From UBA830 sp038146925 (GTDB lineage Bacteria; Pseudomonadota; Alphaproteobacteria; MPNO01; UBA830), in contig JAYQSP010000011.1 in NCBI GenBank assembly GCA_038146925.1, positions 620,001 through 684,000 on the forward strand: a stretch of DNA of 64,000 nt. The letters run 5' to 3'. This document shows positions 41,794-49,235 of the stretch, piece by piece. The notes under the pieces are model-generated. The model ran no database searches. It saw nothing but the letters and a program-made list of their open reading frames with translations, and was not told the origin of the DNA. The position numbers were made by a program, and so were the translations under genes. The first letter of the stretch is position 1; each line of letters opens with the position of its first letter.

Positions 41794-42754
41794 GTCCGGC
41801 GGCCGCTTTCGCCGGACGGAGGCCGCGCCGGAACGTCGCCAGCCAGATGCCAACCAGCACGCTGGCGGCGCCCGCGATGTGATACCAGAACAGATCCTCG
41901 CCGAGGATGATGATGGCCAGCGCGCTGGCGAAGATGAAGAACAGATTGCCGAAATACCCGGCCCGCGCCGGCCCCGCGCGGTAGGTGCCTTCGTTCCAGC
42001 AGGTGGTGCCGACGACGCTGGCCATCACCGCGACGTAGAGCACGAACAGGATGCTGTTCGTCGTCACCGGCATCGGGCCGACCGTGGCGTGTTCGTACAG
42101 GTAGAACGGTGCGATCCCGATGACGCCGATCAGGGCGATGGCGGTCATGAACGGCATGATGTCGATGCTGCGGGGTTTCCAGCGCATCAGGAAGGCCTGC
42201 CACGCCCAGATGAACACGGCGGCCAGCGCCCAGAGATCGCCTTCGCCGAGCTGCAGGGTCCGCAGTACCTCGATATCGCCGCGGGTGACGATCAGCACCG
42301 CCCCGCCGATGGAAAACACGATGCCGAGCCACTGTTTGGCGTCGATGCGTTCGCGCAGAACCGCAAGCCCGATCAGCAGCACCAGGACGGGCAGGATCGA
42401 CTGGATAAGGCTGACCTGAACGGCCGGCGCCTTTTGCAGCGCGACATAAAATACGGCGTTGAACCCGGCGACCGAGATCAGCGCGAAGGGCACCACGAAC
42501 TTCCAGTGGATCAGGATTTCGTGCCGCTGGCGCCAGGTGCGCGCGCCGAAGATGGCCGCGAAGATCAGAAACGCCGTCACCCAGCGCCAGAATGTGAACG
42601 CCATCGGCGGGATGTTCTCGTCCGCCGTCGCGCGTCCGACGGTCGAATTGCCCGCCCACATCAGCACCGCCAGCACCAGCAGGGCGAAGCCGGACAGGAT
42701 GCGTTTTCGGGCAGCCGCGTCGTCGGCGGCGGTGGGGGCGGGTGACTCTGTCAA
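41786..42754 (-). CDS. EamA/DMT-family transporter (first of three)
   Basis: A 322-residue EamA-family transporter with GRATADENIPPMAFTFWRW in the first repeat and FIFASALAIIILGEDLFWYH in the second. It is the most divergent of the three in its second repeat (the conserved APVFG is replaced). The start is TTG 42754, with no better codon nearby. It opens a three-gene operon of paralogues, with a 134-base divergent gap to the TauE/SafE gene. Confidence 0.82.
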   Translation of the reverse strand: MTESPAPTAADDAAARKRILSGFALLVLAVLMWAGNSTVGRATADENIPPMAFTFWRWVTAFLIFAAIFGARTWRQRHEILIHWKFVVPFALISVAGFNAVFYVALQKAPAVQVSLIQSILPVLVLLIGLAVLRERIDAKQWLGIVFSIGGAVLIVTRGDIEVLRTLQLGEGDLWALAAVFIWAWQAFLMRWKPRSIDIMPFMTAIALIGVIGIAPFYLYEHATVGPMPVTTNSILFVLYVAVMASVVGTTCWNEGTYRAGPARAGYFGNLFFIFASALAIIILGEDLFWYHIAGAASVLVGIWLATFRRGLRPAKAAAGHD

Positions 42755-42888
42755 AAGGGGGGTCCTGTCGGGAAGTCGGCGCGCGGATAATACCGAACGA
42801 GTGCATTATATGACCGGCAGGATTCACATGCCAGCCATGCGACTCGGGCACTCTGGCCAACGGGCGGGTCTCCGGGTAACACAGGGTC

Positions 42889-43719
42889 ATGCTGGATACC
42901 GAAATCATGGGCTACGCGGTCTGGGAGCTCGCCGTCATCGCCGCCATCTACTTTGTCGCCGGGGTGGTCAAGGGCGGCATCGGGCTCGGCCTGCCGACGG
43001 TCAGCATCGGGCTGATGGCGGCCTGGCTGCCGGTCGAACAGGCCGCCGGCATTCTCATCATCCCGGTCATCATGACCAATATCTGGCAGGCGTTTTTCGG
43101 CACGGCGTTCAAACTGGTCGTCACCCGACTGTGGTCCCTCCTTGTTGCCATGATCGTCGGCTCCTTCCTTGCCGCCTGGCTGATCGCGGGCGTCGACACC
43201 GCGGTGGCCGCCGGGCTGCTCGGCGCCATGCTGGTGATCTTCGCCGTTCTCGGCCTTAGCGGCGCTCAGTTCAGCGTGCCGGTGGCGCGCGAGAAAATCT
43301 GGAGCCCCGTCATCGGTTTCGTCCAGGGGCTGATTTCCGGCGCGACGGCGATCTTCGTGGTGCCGGTGGTGCCCTATCTGCAGTCGCTGAACTATGCCAG
43401 CGGCCGCCCGGGGCGCGAGGACGACCCAACCGACGTCACCCGCGCCGCCGACGAAACCATGCAGAAAGACGCGCTGATCCAGGGGCTCGGCGTCACCGTG
43501 CTGATCGCGTCCATCGCGCTCGCCATCGGGCTCAACGCGCGGGGCGAACTGCCGCTGTCGGTCGTCGTGCCCGGCGCGATCGGCACCATTACCGCGCTGA
43601 TCGGCATGGTGACGGGACGCGCCATTCGCAACCGCATGTCGCTGGAAGCGTTCCGCCACTGGGTGCTGAGCGGTCTCGTCTGTCTCGGCCTCGCCATGAT
43701 CGCCCGGTCGGTGGGGTGA
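42889..43719 (+). CDS. TauE/SafE-family membrane permease
   Basis: A 276-residue integral membrane protein of the TauE/SafE (sulfite exporter) family, with about eight helices. The duplicated family motif occurs as VAGVVKGGIGLGLPTVSIGL (21-40) and GFVQGLISGATAIFVVP. Members export sulfite, sulfoacetate or related organic anions, but the family is broad. It has its own divergent promoter region from the EamA trio and is followed by a terminator-like hairpin. Two more TauE/SafE genes lie at 54.8-56.3 kb. Confidence 0.82.
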   Translation: MLDTEIMGYAVWELAVIAAIYFVAGVVKGGIGLGLPTVSIGLMAAWLPVEQAAGILIIPVIMTNIWQAFFGTAFKLVVTRLWSLLVAMIVGSFLAAWLIAGVDTAVAAGLLGAMLVIFAVLGLSGAQFSVPVAREKIWSPVIGFVQGLISGATAIFVVPVVPYLQSLNYASGRPGREDDPTDVTRAADETMQKDALIQGLGVTVLIASIALAIGLNARGELPLSVVVPGAIGTITALIGMVTGRAIRNRMSLEAFRHWVLSGLVCLGLAMIARSVG

Positions 43720-43746
43720 CGGTGTAGACGCTGACCAAAATCAGAT

Positions 43747-43785
43747 TCCCCTCCCCCTTGAGGGGCGAGGGGAGTTGATTTCTTT
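43747..43785 (+). terminator. Terminator-like hairpin after the TauE/SafE gene
   Basis: TCCCCTCCCCC (43747-43757) pairs with GGGGCGAGGGGA (43762-43773) with a TTGA loop and one bulge. The following GTTGATTTCTTTT is only partly T-rich. It lies 28 bases past the stop codon. Confidence 0.45.
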
Positions 43786-43795
43786 TGCTTTAGCC

Positions 43796-43907
43796 GGGGC
43801 GTCCACACAACGCCAGCGAACAAAACCCCCGGTTCAACCCCATGCACCCGAACATCGGGGACGCGTTTTCCGAAACCCTTAAAACAACCCCATGCACAGG
43901 ACGCCCC
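43796..43907. repeat. 112-bp element with 9-bp inverted ends and an internal 13-bp direct repeat
   Basis: GGGGCGTCC (43796-43804) and GGACGCCCC (43899-43907) are perfect inverted ends. Inside, CAACCCCATGCAC occurs at 43835-43847 and 43885-43897, exactly 50 bases apart. No protein motif is visible in any frame. It resembles a small non-autonomous or structured intergenic element, but the direct evidence is only the repeats. Confidence 0.55.
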
Positions 43908-44044
43908 GGAATACCCTTACCGGGAAGCGGAATAGCCTGGCGTGGCTGTGCGGCCCGGTCTGACAGCGTTTTGCGGGCATGCGAAATCTGAGGTGAACGT
44001 CTCCTCGGTCGTTGACGGGCAAAGCGGGGAGGGTAGCACGAAAG

Positions 44045-44059
44045 GAACAAATAGCGAAC
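44045..44059. promoter_or_regulatory. LexA-type SOS box (GAAC-N7-GAAC)
   Basis: GAACAAATAGCGAAC reads GTTCGCTATTTGTTC on the minus strand, an exact GTTC-N7-GTTC alphaproteobacterial LexA site. It is followed on the minus strand by no convincing gene: the sequence toward 43790 encodes only short motif-less peptides. It may control a small RNA or peptide, or be a relic. Confidence 0.55.
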
Positions 44060-44099
44060 TTTTGCGGCGATATTTTTTCTTTGCCGTCCAGGTGACATC

Positions 44100-44133
44100 C
44101 TTCGAGATGCCACTGCCTTCGAGATGCCACTGC
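44100..44133. repeat. 17-bp tandem duplication before the amidase
   Basis: CTTCGAGATGCCACTGC at 44100-44116 is repeated at 44117-44133. The unit resembles the CCTTCGAGA arm of palindromic repeats common in alphaproteobacteria and may be a degraded copy. Confidence 0.7.
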
Positions 44134-44279
44134 ACTTCATCCGTTTCCGGCCTCAGCCCCGCGGGGCGAGGGGACGCTGTGCTGGAGCTTTCGTCACCTT
44201 CGCGACCTTACCCGCAGCCCCGCCTTCACCAACGCGCCGGCATTTGCGACAATGCGCGCCCGCACAAGGAGACACGACC

Positions 44280-45785
44280 ATGACGCCCCCCGATTCCGCC
44301 GGCACCGCAGACGCCTTTACCCTGATCGATGCCACCATCGCCGATATCCACGCGGCCTATGCCGCCGGCACGCTGACCTGCCGCGCGCTGGTCGAGGCGT
44401 ATCTCGACCGCATCGAAAAGATCGACCGCGCCGGCCCGAAGATCAATTCCATCATTTCCACGAATCCGCAGGCGCTGGAACAGGCCGACGCGCTGGACGC
44501 CGCCTACGCCAAATCAGGCCCGGTCGGCCCGCTGCACGGCATCCCGATGGCGATGAAGGACCAGGGCGACGTGAAGGAAATGCCGACCACCATGGGCTCG
44601 GTCCTGTTCGAAGGCCACATGCCGGAACGCGACAGCTTCGTCACCGCCAAACTGCGCGAAGCCGGCGTCGTGTTTATCGCCAAGACGACGCTGGGCGAAA
44701 TGGGCGCGGGCGACACGCACGGTTCGCTGTTCGGCTCCACCGCCTGCGTCTACGACACGTCGCGTACGGCGGGCGGATCGTCCGGCGGCTCGGGCGCGGC
44801 GGTATCGGCCAATCTGGTCGCCGCGGCGGTGGGGCAGGAGGGCTTCGCCTCGATCCGCCGCCCGTCGATCTGGAACGGCATCGTCGGCATGCGCCCGACC
44901 GCGGGGCTGGTCAGCCGCGGCGGCGTCTATGCCGGCTGGCCGTCGACCAACGGCTCCCTCGGCCCGATGACGCGGACGGTCGCCGACGCGGCGAAAATGC
45001 TCGACGTCATGGTCGGGTTCGACCCGGACGATCCCATCACCGGGCGCGGCGTCGGCAAGGCGCCGGAAAGCTATGCCGCCGGGCTGGGCGACGGCGCCAT
45101 GAAGGGTAAGCGCATCGGCATCATGCGTACCGTCATGGGCTATCATTCCGAGCCCGAGTCCGACGATTTCAAGGCCGTCGATGCGCTTTTCGACGGCGCG
45201 GTCGCGGATCTGGCAAAGGCGGGCGCGGAGATCGTCGACCCGGTCGAGATTCCCGGCATGCTGGAGCTGCTGGCACAGCGGTCGGCCGACGGTCAGGCGG
45301 AGGAGGACTCGTTCGCGGCCTACATGGCGGGCAGCGCCAACGCGCCCTATGAAACCATGGACGACGCGCGCAACGATCCGAAATTCGACCAGGTGTTCCA
45401 CGGCGTGAAGACCCGCTGGGCCGCCGACAAGAACGGGCAGAAATTCGCCGCCTATTGCGCCGCGCGCGAAGAGCTGATGACGCGCTTCCTTAAAGTGATG
45501 GCGGAAAACAGCCTCGACGCCATCGTCCACAAGGCGGTTGAACACACGCCGACCCCCATTGCCGAAGGCATCGCCCCGCCCTGGACCGACCAGAAAGGCG
45601 CGCCGCATCTCAACACCTTCCTGATTTACGTGCCGAGCGTCGTGGTGCCGGCAGGCTTCACCGACGGCGGGCTGCCGGCCGGGATCACTTTCCTCGGTCG
45701 GCCTTACGCGGACGCGGAAATGCTGCGCCTCGCCTACGGCTACGAGCAGGCGACCCACCACCGCCGCGTGCCGGATCTGGGGTAG
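44280..45785 (+). CDS. Amidase-signature family hydrolase
   Basis: A 501-residue amidase-signature enzyme with a Ser-cisSer-Lys triad: Lys93 (IPMAMKDQGDV), the Gly/Ser-rich TAGGSSGGSGAAVSA containing the cis-Ser (167/168), and nucleophile Ser191 (EGFASIRRPS). The usual TDTGGSIR is altered to QEGFASIR, but the Ser is kept. It hydrolyses amides or nitrile-derived amides; GatA is excluded because no gatB/gatC are nearby. AAGGAGA lies 7 bases before ATG 44280. A nitrile hydratase-like operon is 4 kb upstream, so a nitrile-to-acid relay is conceivable but not shown. Confidence 0.85.
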   Translation: MTPPDSAGTADAFTLIDATIADIHAAYAAGTLTCRALVEAYLDRIEKIDRAGPKINSIISTNPQALEQADALDAAYAKSGPVGPLHGIPMAMKDQGDVKEMPTTMGSVLFEGHMPERDSFVTAKLREAGVVFIAKTTLGEMGAGDTHGSLFGSTACVYDTSRTAGGSSGGSGAAVSANLVAAAVGQEGFASIRRPSIWNGIVGMRPTAGLVSRGGVYAGWPSTNGSLGPMTRTVADAAKMLDVMVGFDPDDPITGRGVGKAPESYAAGLGDGAMKGKRIGIMRTVMGYHSEPESDDFKAVDALFDGAVADLAKAGAEIVDPVEIPGMLELLAQRSADGQAEEDSFAAYMAGSANAPYETMDDARNDPKFDQVFHGVKTRWAADKNGQKFAAYCAAREELMTRFLKVMAENSLDAIVHKAVEHTPTPIAEGIAPPWTDQKGAPHLNTFLIYVPSVVVPAGFTDGGLPAGITFLGRPYADAEMLRLAYGYEQATHHRRVPDLG

Positions 45786-45808
45786 GGGCTTCGCGTCCGC
45801 ACATGCCT

Positions 45809-45880
45809 GTCATCCCCGCGAAGGCGGGAATCTCTCTGGAGCGAGGCAGGCCAGGAGCATTCTCGCCTGCGCGGGAATGA
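45809..45880. repeat. Dispersed palindromic repeat, copy 1 (CCCGCGAAGGCGGG type)
   Basis: GTCATCCCCGCGAAGGCGGGAATCTC, written here in two parts GTCATCCCCGCG and AAGGCGGGAATC, is followed by a degraded inverted arm ending CGCGGGAATGA (45870-45880). The same core recurs at 49.1, 52.6 and 56.3 kb, always between genes. Confidence 0.75.
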
Positions 45881-45920
45881 AATGCGGCACTATAATGACG
45901 CGCCACTAACCGAGAGACCC

Positions 45921-46364
45921 ATGACCGACACCTACACTATCTACACCGAAGCCGATGCTCCGCAGCAAGGCGAAGAGATCGCCTGCACGGTCATCGGCGT
46001 CATCGAGACGCCCTACAAAACGATGGAAGACTGCCCCAACCGCCACAACAAGAAGGAATTCCTGCCCTGCACCATCCGCCTCGCGCCCAACTATGCACCG
46101 GGGATCATCGGCTTCGCGGCGGGGGACAGGGCGCTGGTGCTGTACTGGTTCCACCGGTCCCGGCGCGACATGGTAGAACTGCCGGTCCGCGAGGGCGTGC
46201 GCGACGAACCGCTCGGCGTGTTCACCACCCGCACCCCGGTCCGCCCCAACCCGATCGCCGCGCAGACGGTGGAGATCCTGGCGGTGCGCGACGGCGAGCT
46301 GGACGTGACCGGGCTGGACTGCCTCGACGGCACGCCGGTGCTCGATATAAAGCGCGGGCGCTAG
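45921..46364 (+). CDS. trmO: TrmO-type tRNA methyltransferase
   Basis: A 147-residue member of the TrmO/TsaA (YaeB-like) beta-barrel family, which methylates N6-threonylcarbamoyladenosine at tRNA position 37 using S-adenosylmethionine. Motifs are VIGVIETPYK, PGIIGF, VLYWFHRSRRD, FTTRTPVRPNPIAA and the ending GLDCLDGTPVLDIKRGR. ATG 45921 has GAGAG upstream; an ATG at 45882 is less likely. It depends on t6A, whose first step is made by the TsaC-type enzyme in this window. It stands alone between a repeat and the DUF3047 gene. Confidence 0.85.
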   Translation: MTDTYTIYTEADAPQQGEEIACTVIGVIETPYKTMEDCPNRHNKKEFLPCTIRLAPNYAPGIIGFAAGDRALVLYWFHRSRRDMVELPVREGVRDEPLGVFTTRTPVRPNPIAAQTVEILAVRDGELDVTGLDCLDGTPVLDIKRGR

Positions 46365-46475
46365 GCCGGGACGCCGCGCGGTTTTTCCGGATGTCGCGTC
46401 ATCCAGCAGATGCGTGCGATAAGTAAAATGGATGGCCCTGTTGCCGTCGCCCCCGATAATCAGGCCCGTTCGTTG

Positions 46476-47180
46476 ATGCGCCGTTTCGAAATCAAATCAG
46501 CCTTTGGAAAACTAGCCGCCGCCGTGCTGGGCGCCGGTCTTCTGGCTGCCGAAATGCCAGCCAAGGCGGCGCCGGATACGCCGACATGGAAGCTTATCGA
46601 ATTCCCGGGGATCGACCCGTCGCGGTTCGTCCGGTCGGCGGACGGGCGGATCGACGTGCTGTCCGACAACAGCAGCGCCATGCTGTACCGAGAACTGCAG
46701 CCGGCGGAAAAGGCCCGGCGCTTTATCTCGTGGCGTTGGCGCGTCGACACGGCGCCGCCCGCCACCGACCTGACCCGGCGCGGCGGCGACCGCCCGCTGG
46801 CCATTCACGTCTGCTTCGCGGCGAAACCGGCGGATCGCGGCCTGTTCGGCTGGATGGAGCGGGCGCTGATATCGGACCGGGCGGCGATGATGCGCGGAGC
46901 CCGCTGCCTGACCTATGTGTGGGGCGGCCGGGCGGATCGCGGTGCCGCGTTTCCCAACCCGTATCTGACGGACCGGGGCTACGTCTTCGTGCTGCGCGGC
47001 GCGCAGACGCCGACAGGCGAGTGGTTCATGGAAAAGATCGACTGCGCCCGCGACTACCGTAAAGCCTTCAGCGAACCGCCCGCCGCGCCGCCCGCCTTCA
47101 TCGCCATCTCCGGCGATTCCGACGGCACCGAAAGCCGGGCCGCCGGCAGCGTCGCGGGGATCGTCTTTTCGGATTCGTGA
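46476..47180 (+). CDS. Exported DUF3047-family protein
   Basis: A 234-residue protein with a signal peptide (residues 1-32, hydrophobic LAAAVLGAGLLAA, probable AKA cleavage). The mature part matches DUF3047: ISWRWRVD, GGDRPLAIHVCFA, CLTYVWGG, and VVFREL-like positions replaced by YVFVLRGAQTPTGEW. It is expected in the periplasm; the function is unknown. No neighbouring gene gives a clue. ATG 46476 starts the signal peptide; upstream ATG at 46410 would bury it. Confidence 0.75.
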   Translation: MRRFEIKSAFGKLAAAVLGAGLLAAEMPAKAAPDTPTWKLIEFPGIDPSRFVRSADGRIDVLSDNSSAMLYRELQPAEKARRFISWRWRVDTAPPATDLTRRGGDRPLAIHVCFAAKPADRGLFGWMERALISDRAAMMRGARCLTYVWGGRADRGAAFPNPYLTDRGYVFVLRGAQTPTGEWFMEKIDCARDYRKAFSEPPAAPPAFIAISGDSDGTESRAAGSVAGIVFSDS

Positions 47181-47232
47181 GGGGCGCGGGCGTTCCTGGT
47201 CGGCGCGCCGGTGATGGGTTTAGCGCGGGCGC

Positions 47233-47289
47233 GTGGTGAGTGGCGAAGAGGCGTTCGCCGCCGCCCGCCAGAAACTTCAAGCCGACTAG
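47233..47289 (+). pseudogene. Possible remnant of an antitoxin gene
   Basis: A frame open for 18 codons encodes SGEEAFAAARQKLQAD and ends in TAG 24 bases before the ParE-like toxin, the usual antitoxin position. A stop lies a few codons upstream (at about 47220), so no full-length antitoxin can be made. The identification is weak because the peptide is so short. Confidence 0.25.
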
Positions 47290-47313
47290 GTCGCGTGCCA
47301 TCGGTCCGCAAAC

Positions 47314-47607
47314 ATGTCGCGGTTTCTTCTTTCGGGGTCCGCCGCGGCCGATCACCTGGATATCGTTACGTACACGATGGACCGCTGGGGGCGGCGGCTA
47401 TCGGTGGTTTATCTGGAAGGACTGGAAGCCGGTATGCAGCGGCTGTCCGACATACTGGACATCGGGCGCACATGGGATGAACTGGGTCCCGGATTGCGCA
47501 GTTTCCTGTTCGAAAACCACCAGAATTTCTACGTGGCCGGAGACGGGCAAATTACCGTCGTTCGGGTCCTCCACGAGAGGATGGATGTGGAACGTCAATT
47601 GAAATAA
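47314..47607 (+). CDS. ParE/RelE-superfamily toxin
   Basis: A 97-residue protein of the RelE/ParE fold: FLLSGSAAADHLDIVTYTMDRWG at the N-terminus, YLEGLEAGMQRLSDILDIG in the helical hairpin, and FYVAGDGQITVVRVLHERMDVER at the C-terminus. ParE members poison DNA gyrase and RelE members cleave mRNA; the motif set fits ParE better. No intact antitoxin lies upstream or downstream. ATG 47314 lacks a strong ribosome binding site. It may be silent, or neutralised by an antitoxin encoded elsewhere. Confidence 0.72.
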   Translation: MSRFLLSGSAAADHLDIVTYTMDRWGRRLSVVYLEGLEAGMQRLSDILDIGRTWDELGPGLRSFLFENHQNFYVAGDGQITVVRVLHERMDVERQLK

Positions 47608-47633
47608 TTCTTTTCTTTGTGTGTAGTTCGTCC

Positions 47634-47649
47634 GTGCAATCGTTTGCAC
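47634..47649. promoter_or_regulatory. LacI-type operator upstream of the M24-family gene
   Basis: GTGCAATCGTTTGCAC at 47634-47649 is the exact reverse complement of GTGCAAACGATTGCAC at 53737-53752. The match, the palindromic form and the TGCAA...TTGCA core fit a LacI-family operator, and the regulator gene is at 52.7-53.7 kb. Confidence 0.8.
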
Positions 47650-47672
47650 AATCCCCCCACGACATGTAGATT
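47644..47672 (+). promoter_or_regulatory. Candidate promoter overlapped by the LacI-type operator
   Basis: TTGCAC (47644-47649), a 17-base spacer and TAGATT (47667-47672) form a plausible sigma-70-type promoter, 82 bases before the M24 gene. The -35 hexamer is the right arm of the operator, so repressor binding would block it. Confidence 0.5.
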
Positions 47673-47753
47673 GTCTCCTTTAAACTATAGTCCGCGAGGG
47701 GTGGGATGCTCCGCCGTTGACTGCCGCCGACCGCCGACCACAGGGAGACCACC

Positions 47754-49058
47754 ATGCCGCAGGATCTGTCAGACGCCGCCACCTTTTCGGGCGATGCCGA
47801 TCTGAACCCCAACTACAACTGGGACCGGGCCATTCCGGCGCCGGGGCATTCGGGGGTCGACTTCGAGAAGCGGGTGGATTTTGACCGGCTGCACAAATAC
47901 CGCCTGGCGCGCGCTCAGGAGGCGCTGGCCAACTCCGATCTTGGCGCGCTGCTGTGCTTTGACAACAACAATATCCGCTACATCACCTCCACGGTCATCG
48001 GCGAATGGTCGCGCGACAAGGTCGCCCGCTATGCGCTGCTGATGGGCGACGACGATCCGCATCTGTGGGATTTCGGTTCTGCGGCGGCGCATCACCGCCT
48101 GCATGCGCCGTGGCTGCCGCAGGATCACTGCCATGCCGGGATGCTGGGGCTGCGCGGCACGGTGCCGCCGGCGGCCGGGCTGATGGACAGCGCGGCGAAG
48201 GAGATCAAGCAGATGCTGGTCGATGCGGGGCTGGCCGACATGCCGCTCGGCGTCGATATCTGCGAGCCGCCGATGATGCTGGCGCTGCAGGCCGAGGGCA
48301 TCGAGGTGCGCGACGGCCAGCAGGTGATGTTAGATGCGCGCGAGATCAAGAACATCGACGAGATCGTGCTGCTCAACCAGGCGGCGGGCATGGTCGACGC
48401 CGTTTATCACATGATCGGCGAGGAGCTGAAACCGGGCGTGCGCGAAAACGACATCGTCGCCAAGGCCAACGAGATGCTCTACGAGATGGGCTCCGATGAC
48501 GTCGAGGCGATCAACGCCATTTCCGGCGAACGCTGCAACCCGCACCCGCACAATTTTACCGACCGCATGGTGCGCCCCGGCGATCAGGCGTTCTTCGACG
48601 TGCTGCACGCCTATTCCGGCTACCGGACCTGCTATTACCGCACCTTCAACGTCGGCATGGCGACCGACGTTCAGGAAGACGCCTACAAGCAGTGCCGCGA
48701 ATGGATCGACGCCTCGATCGATCTGGTGCGCCCCGGCGTTTCCACCGACGAGATCGCCGCCGTCTGGCCGAAGGCGGAGGAGTTCGGGTTCTCCGACGAG
48801 ATGGAGGCCTTCGCGCTGCAATTCGGCCACGGCCTCGGCGTCGCCATTCACGAACGGCCGATCATTTCGCGGCTGTGCTCGATGGACGATCCGAAGGAAA
48901 TCAAGACCGGCATGGTGTTCGCGCTGGAAACCTACTGCCCGGCGAGCGACGGGTTCAGCGCGGCGCGGATCGAGGAGGAAATGGTCGTCACGCCCGACGG
49001 GCCGCAGATCATCAGCCTCTATCCGGCGCAGGACCTGCCGATTTCGGTGAAGTACTGA
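47754..49058 (+). CDS. M24-family (aminopeptidase P/creatinase-fold) protein with altered metal site
   Basis: A 434-residue protein with the creatinase N-terminal domain (about 30-200) and the M24 pita-bread domain. Metal ligands visible are Asp282 (FFDVLHAYSGY), His359 (FGHGLG), Glu392 (ALETYCP) and Glu407 (RIEEEMVV). The second Asp of the DxnD pair, expected 11 residues after Asp282, is Cys293 (YRTCYYRTF). A dinuclear peptidase is therefore doubtful; a mononuclear or non-peptidase role, as in creatinase or the DMSP lyase DddP, is possible. GGGAGA precedes ATG 47754. It is the first gene after a LacI-type operator and leads to the 2-oxoacid dehydrogenase genes. Confidence 0.78.
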   Translation: MPQDLSDAATFSGDADLNPNYNWDRAIPAPGHSGVDFEKRVDFDRLHKYRLARAQEALANSDLGALLCFDNNNIRYITSTVIGEWSRDKVARYALLMGDDDPHLWDFGSAAAHHRLHAPWLPQDHCHAGMLGLRGTVPPAAGLMDSAAKEIKQMLVDAGLADMPLGVDICEPPMMLALQAEGIEVRDGQQVMLDAREIKNIDEIVLLNQAAGMVDAVYHMIGEELKPGVRENDIVAKANEMLYEMGSDDVEAINAISGERCNPHPHNFTDRMVRPGDQAFFDVLHAYSGYRTCYYRTFNVGMATDVQEDAYKQCREWIDASIDLVRPGVSTDEIAAVWPKAEEFGFSDEMEAFALQFGHGLGVAIHERPIISRLCSMDDPKEIKTGMVFALETYCPASDGFSAARIEEEMVVTPDGPQIISLYPAQDLPISVKY

Positions 49059-49080
49059 CGCGGTAAGGACAAAAGCGAGC

Positions 49081-49197
49081 ATCATCCCCGCGAAGAAAGC
49101 GACCGTCATCCTCGCGAAGGCGGGGATCTCCCGACAGAGTCTCGCTTCAAGGAGGTTCCCGCCTTCGCGGGAATGACGGTAAAATTCGCGGGAATGA
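49081..49197. repeat. Dispersed palindromic repeat, copies 2 (composite)
   Basis: Several CATCCCCGCGAA / CGTCATCCTCGCGAAGGCGGGG units face GTTCCCGCCTTCGCGGGAATGACGG (read as separate arms), with a further CGCGGGAATGA. The whole interval between the M24 gene and E1 alpha is made of this repeat, so it looks like a nested or duplicated copy. Confidence 0.75.
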
Positions 49198-49235
49198 TTG
49201 TTAAAAAGGGACAGGAAAGAAAAGGGAGGCCGCAC

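Larger units (their letters stand above)
43720..44279. other. 560-bp intergenic region between the TauE/SafE gene and the amidase
   Basis: This is the longest gene-free interval. It contains, in order, a terminator-like hairpin, the 112-bp inverted-end element, a LexA-type box at 44045, an A/T-rich patch (TATTTTTTCTTTG, 44070-44082), a 17-bp tandem duplication and the amidase leader. Open frames on both strands here are short, overlapping and Arg/Cys-rich, without family motifs. Confidence 0.5.

Noticed and set aside
43790..44140. A minus-strand protein after the LexA-type box
   Set aside because: Three overlapping frames are open but all are Arg/Cys/Pro-rich and carry the translated repeat units; none shows a family motif or a good ribosome binding site.
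44280..45785. GatA, the glutamyl-tRNA amidotransferase A subunit
   Set aside because: The Gly-rich motif is altered and there is no gatB or gatC; a general amidase is the safer call.
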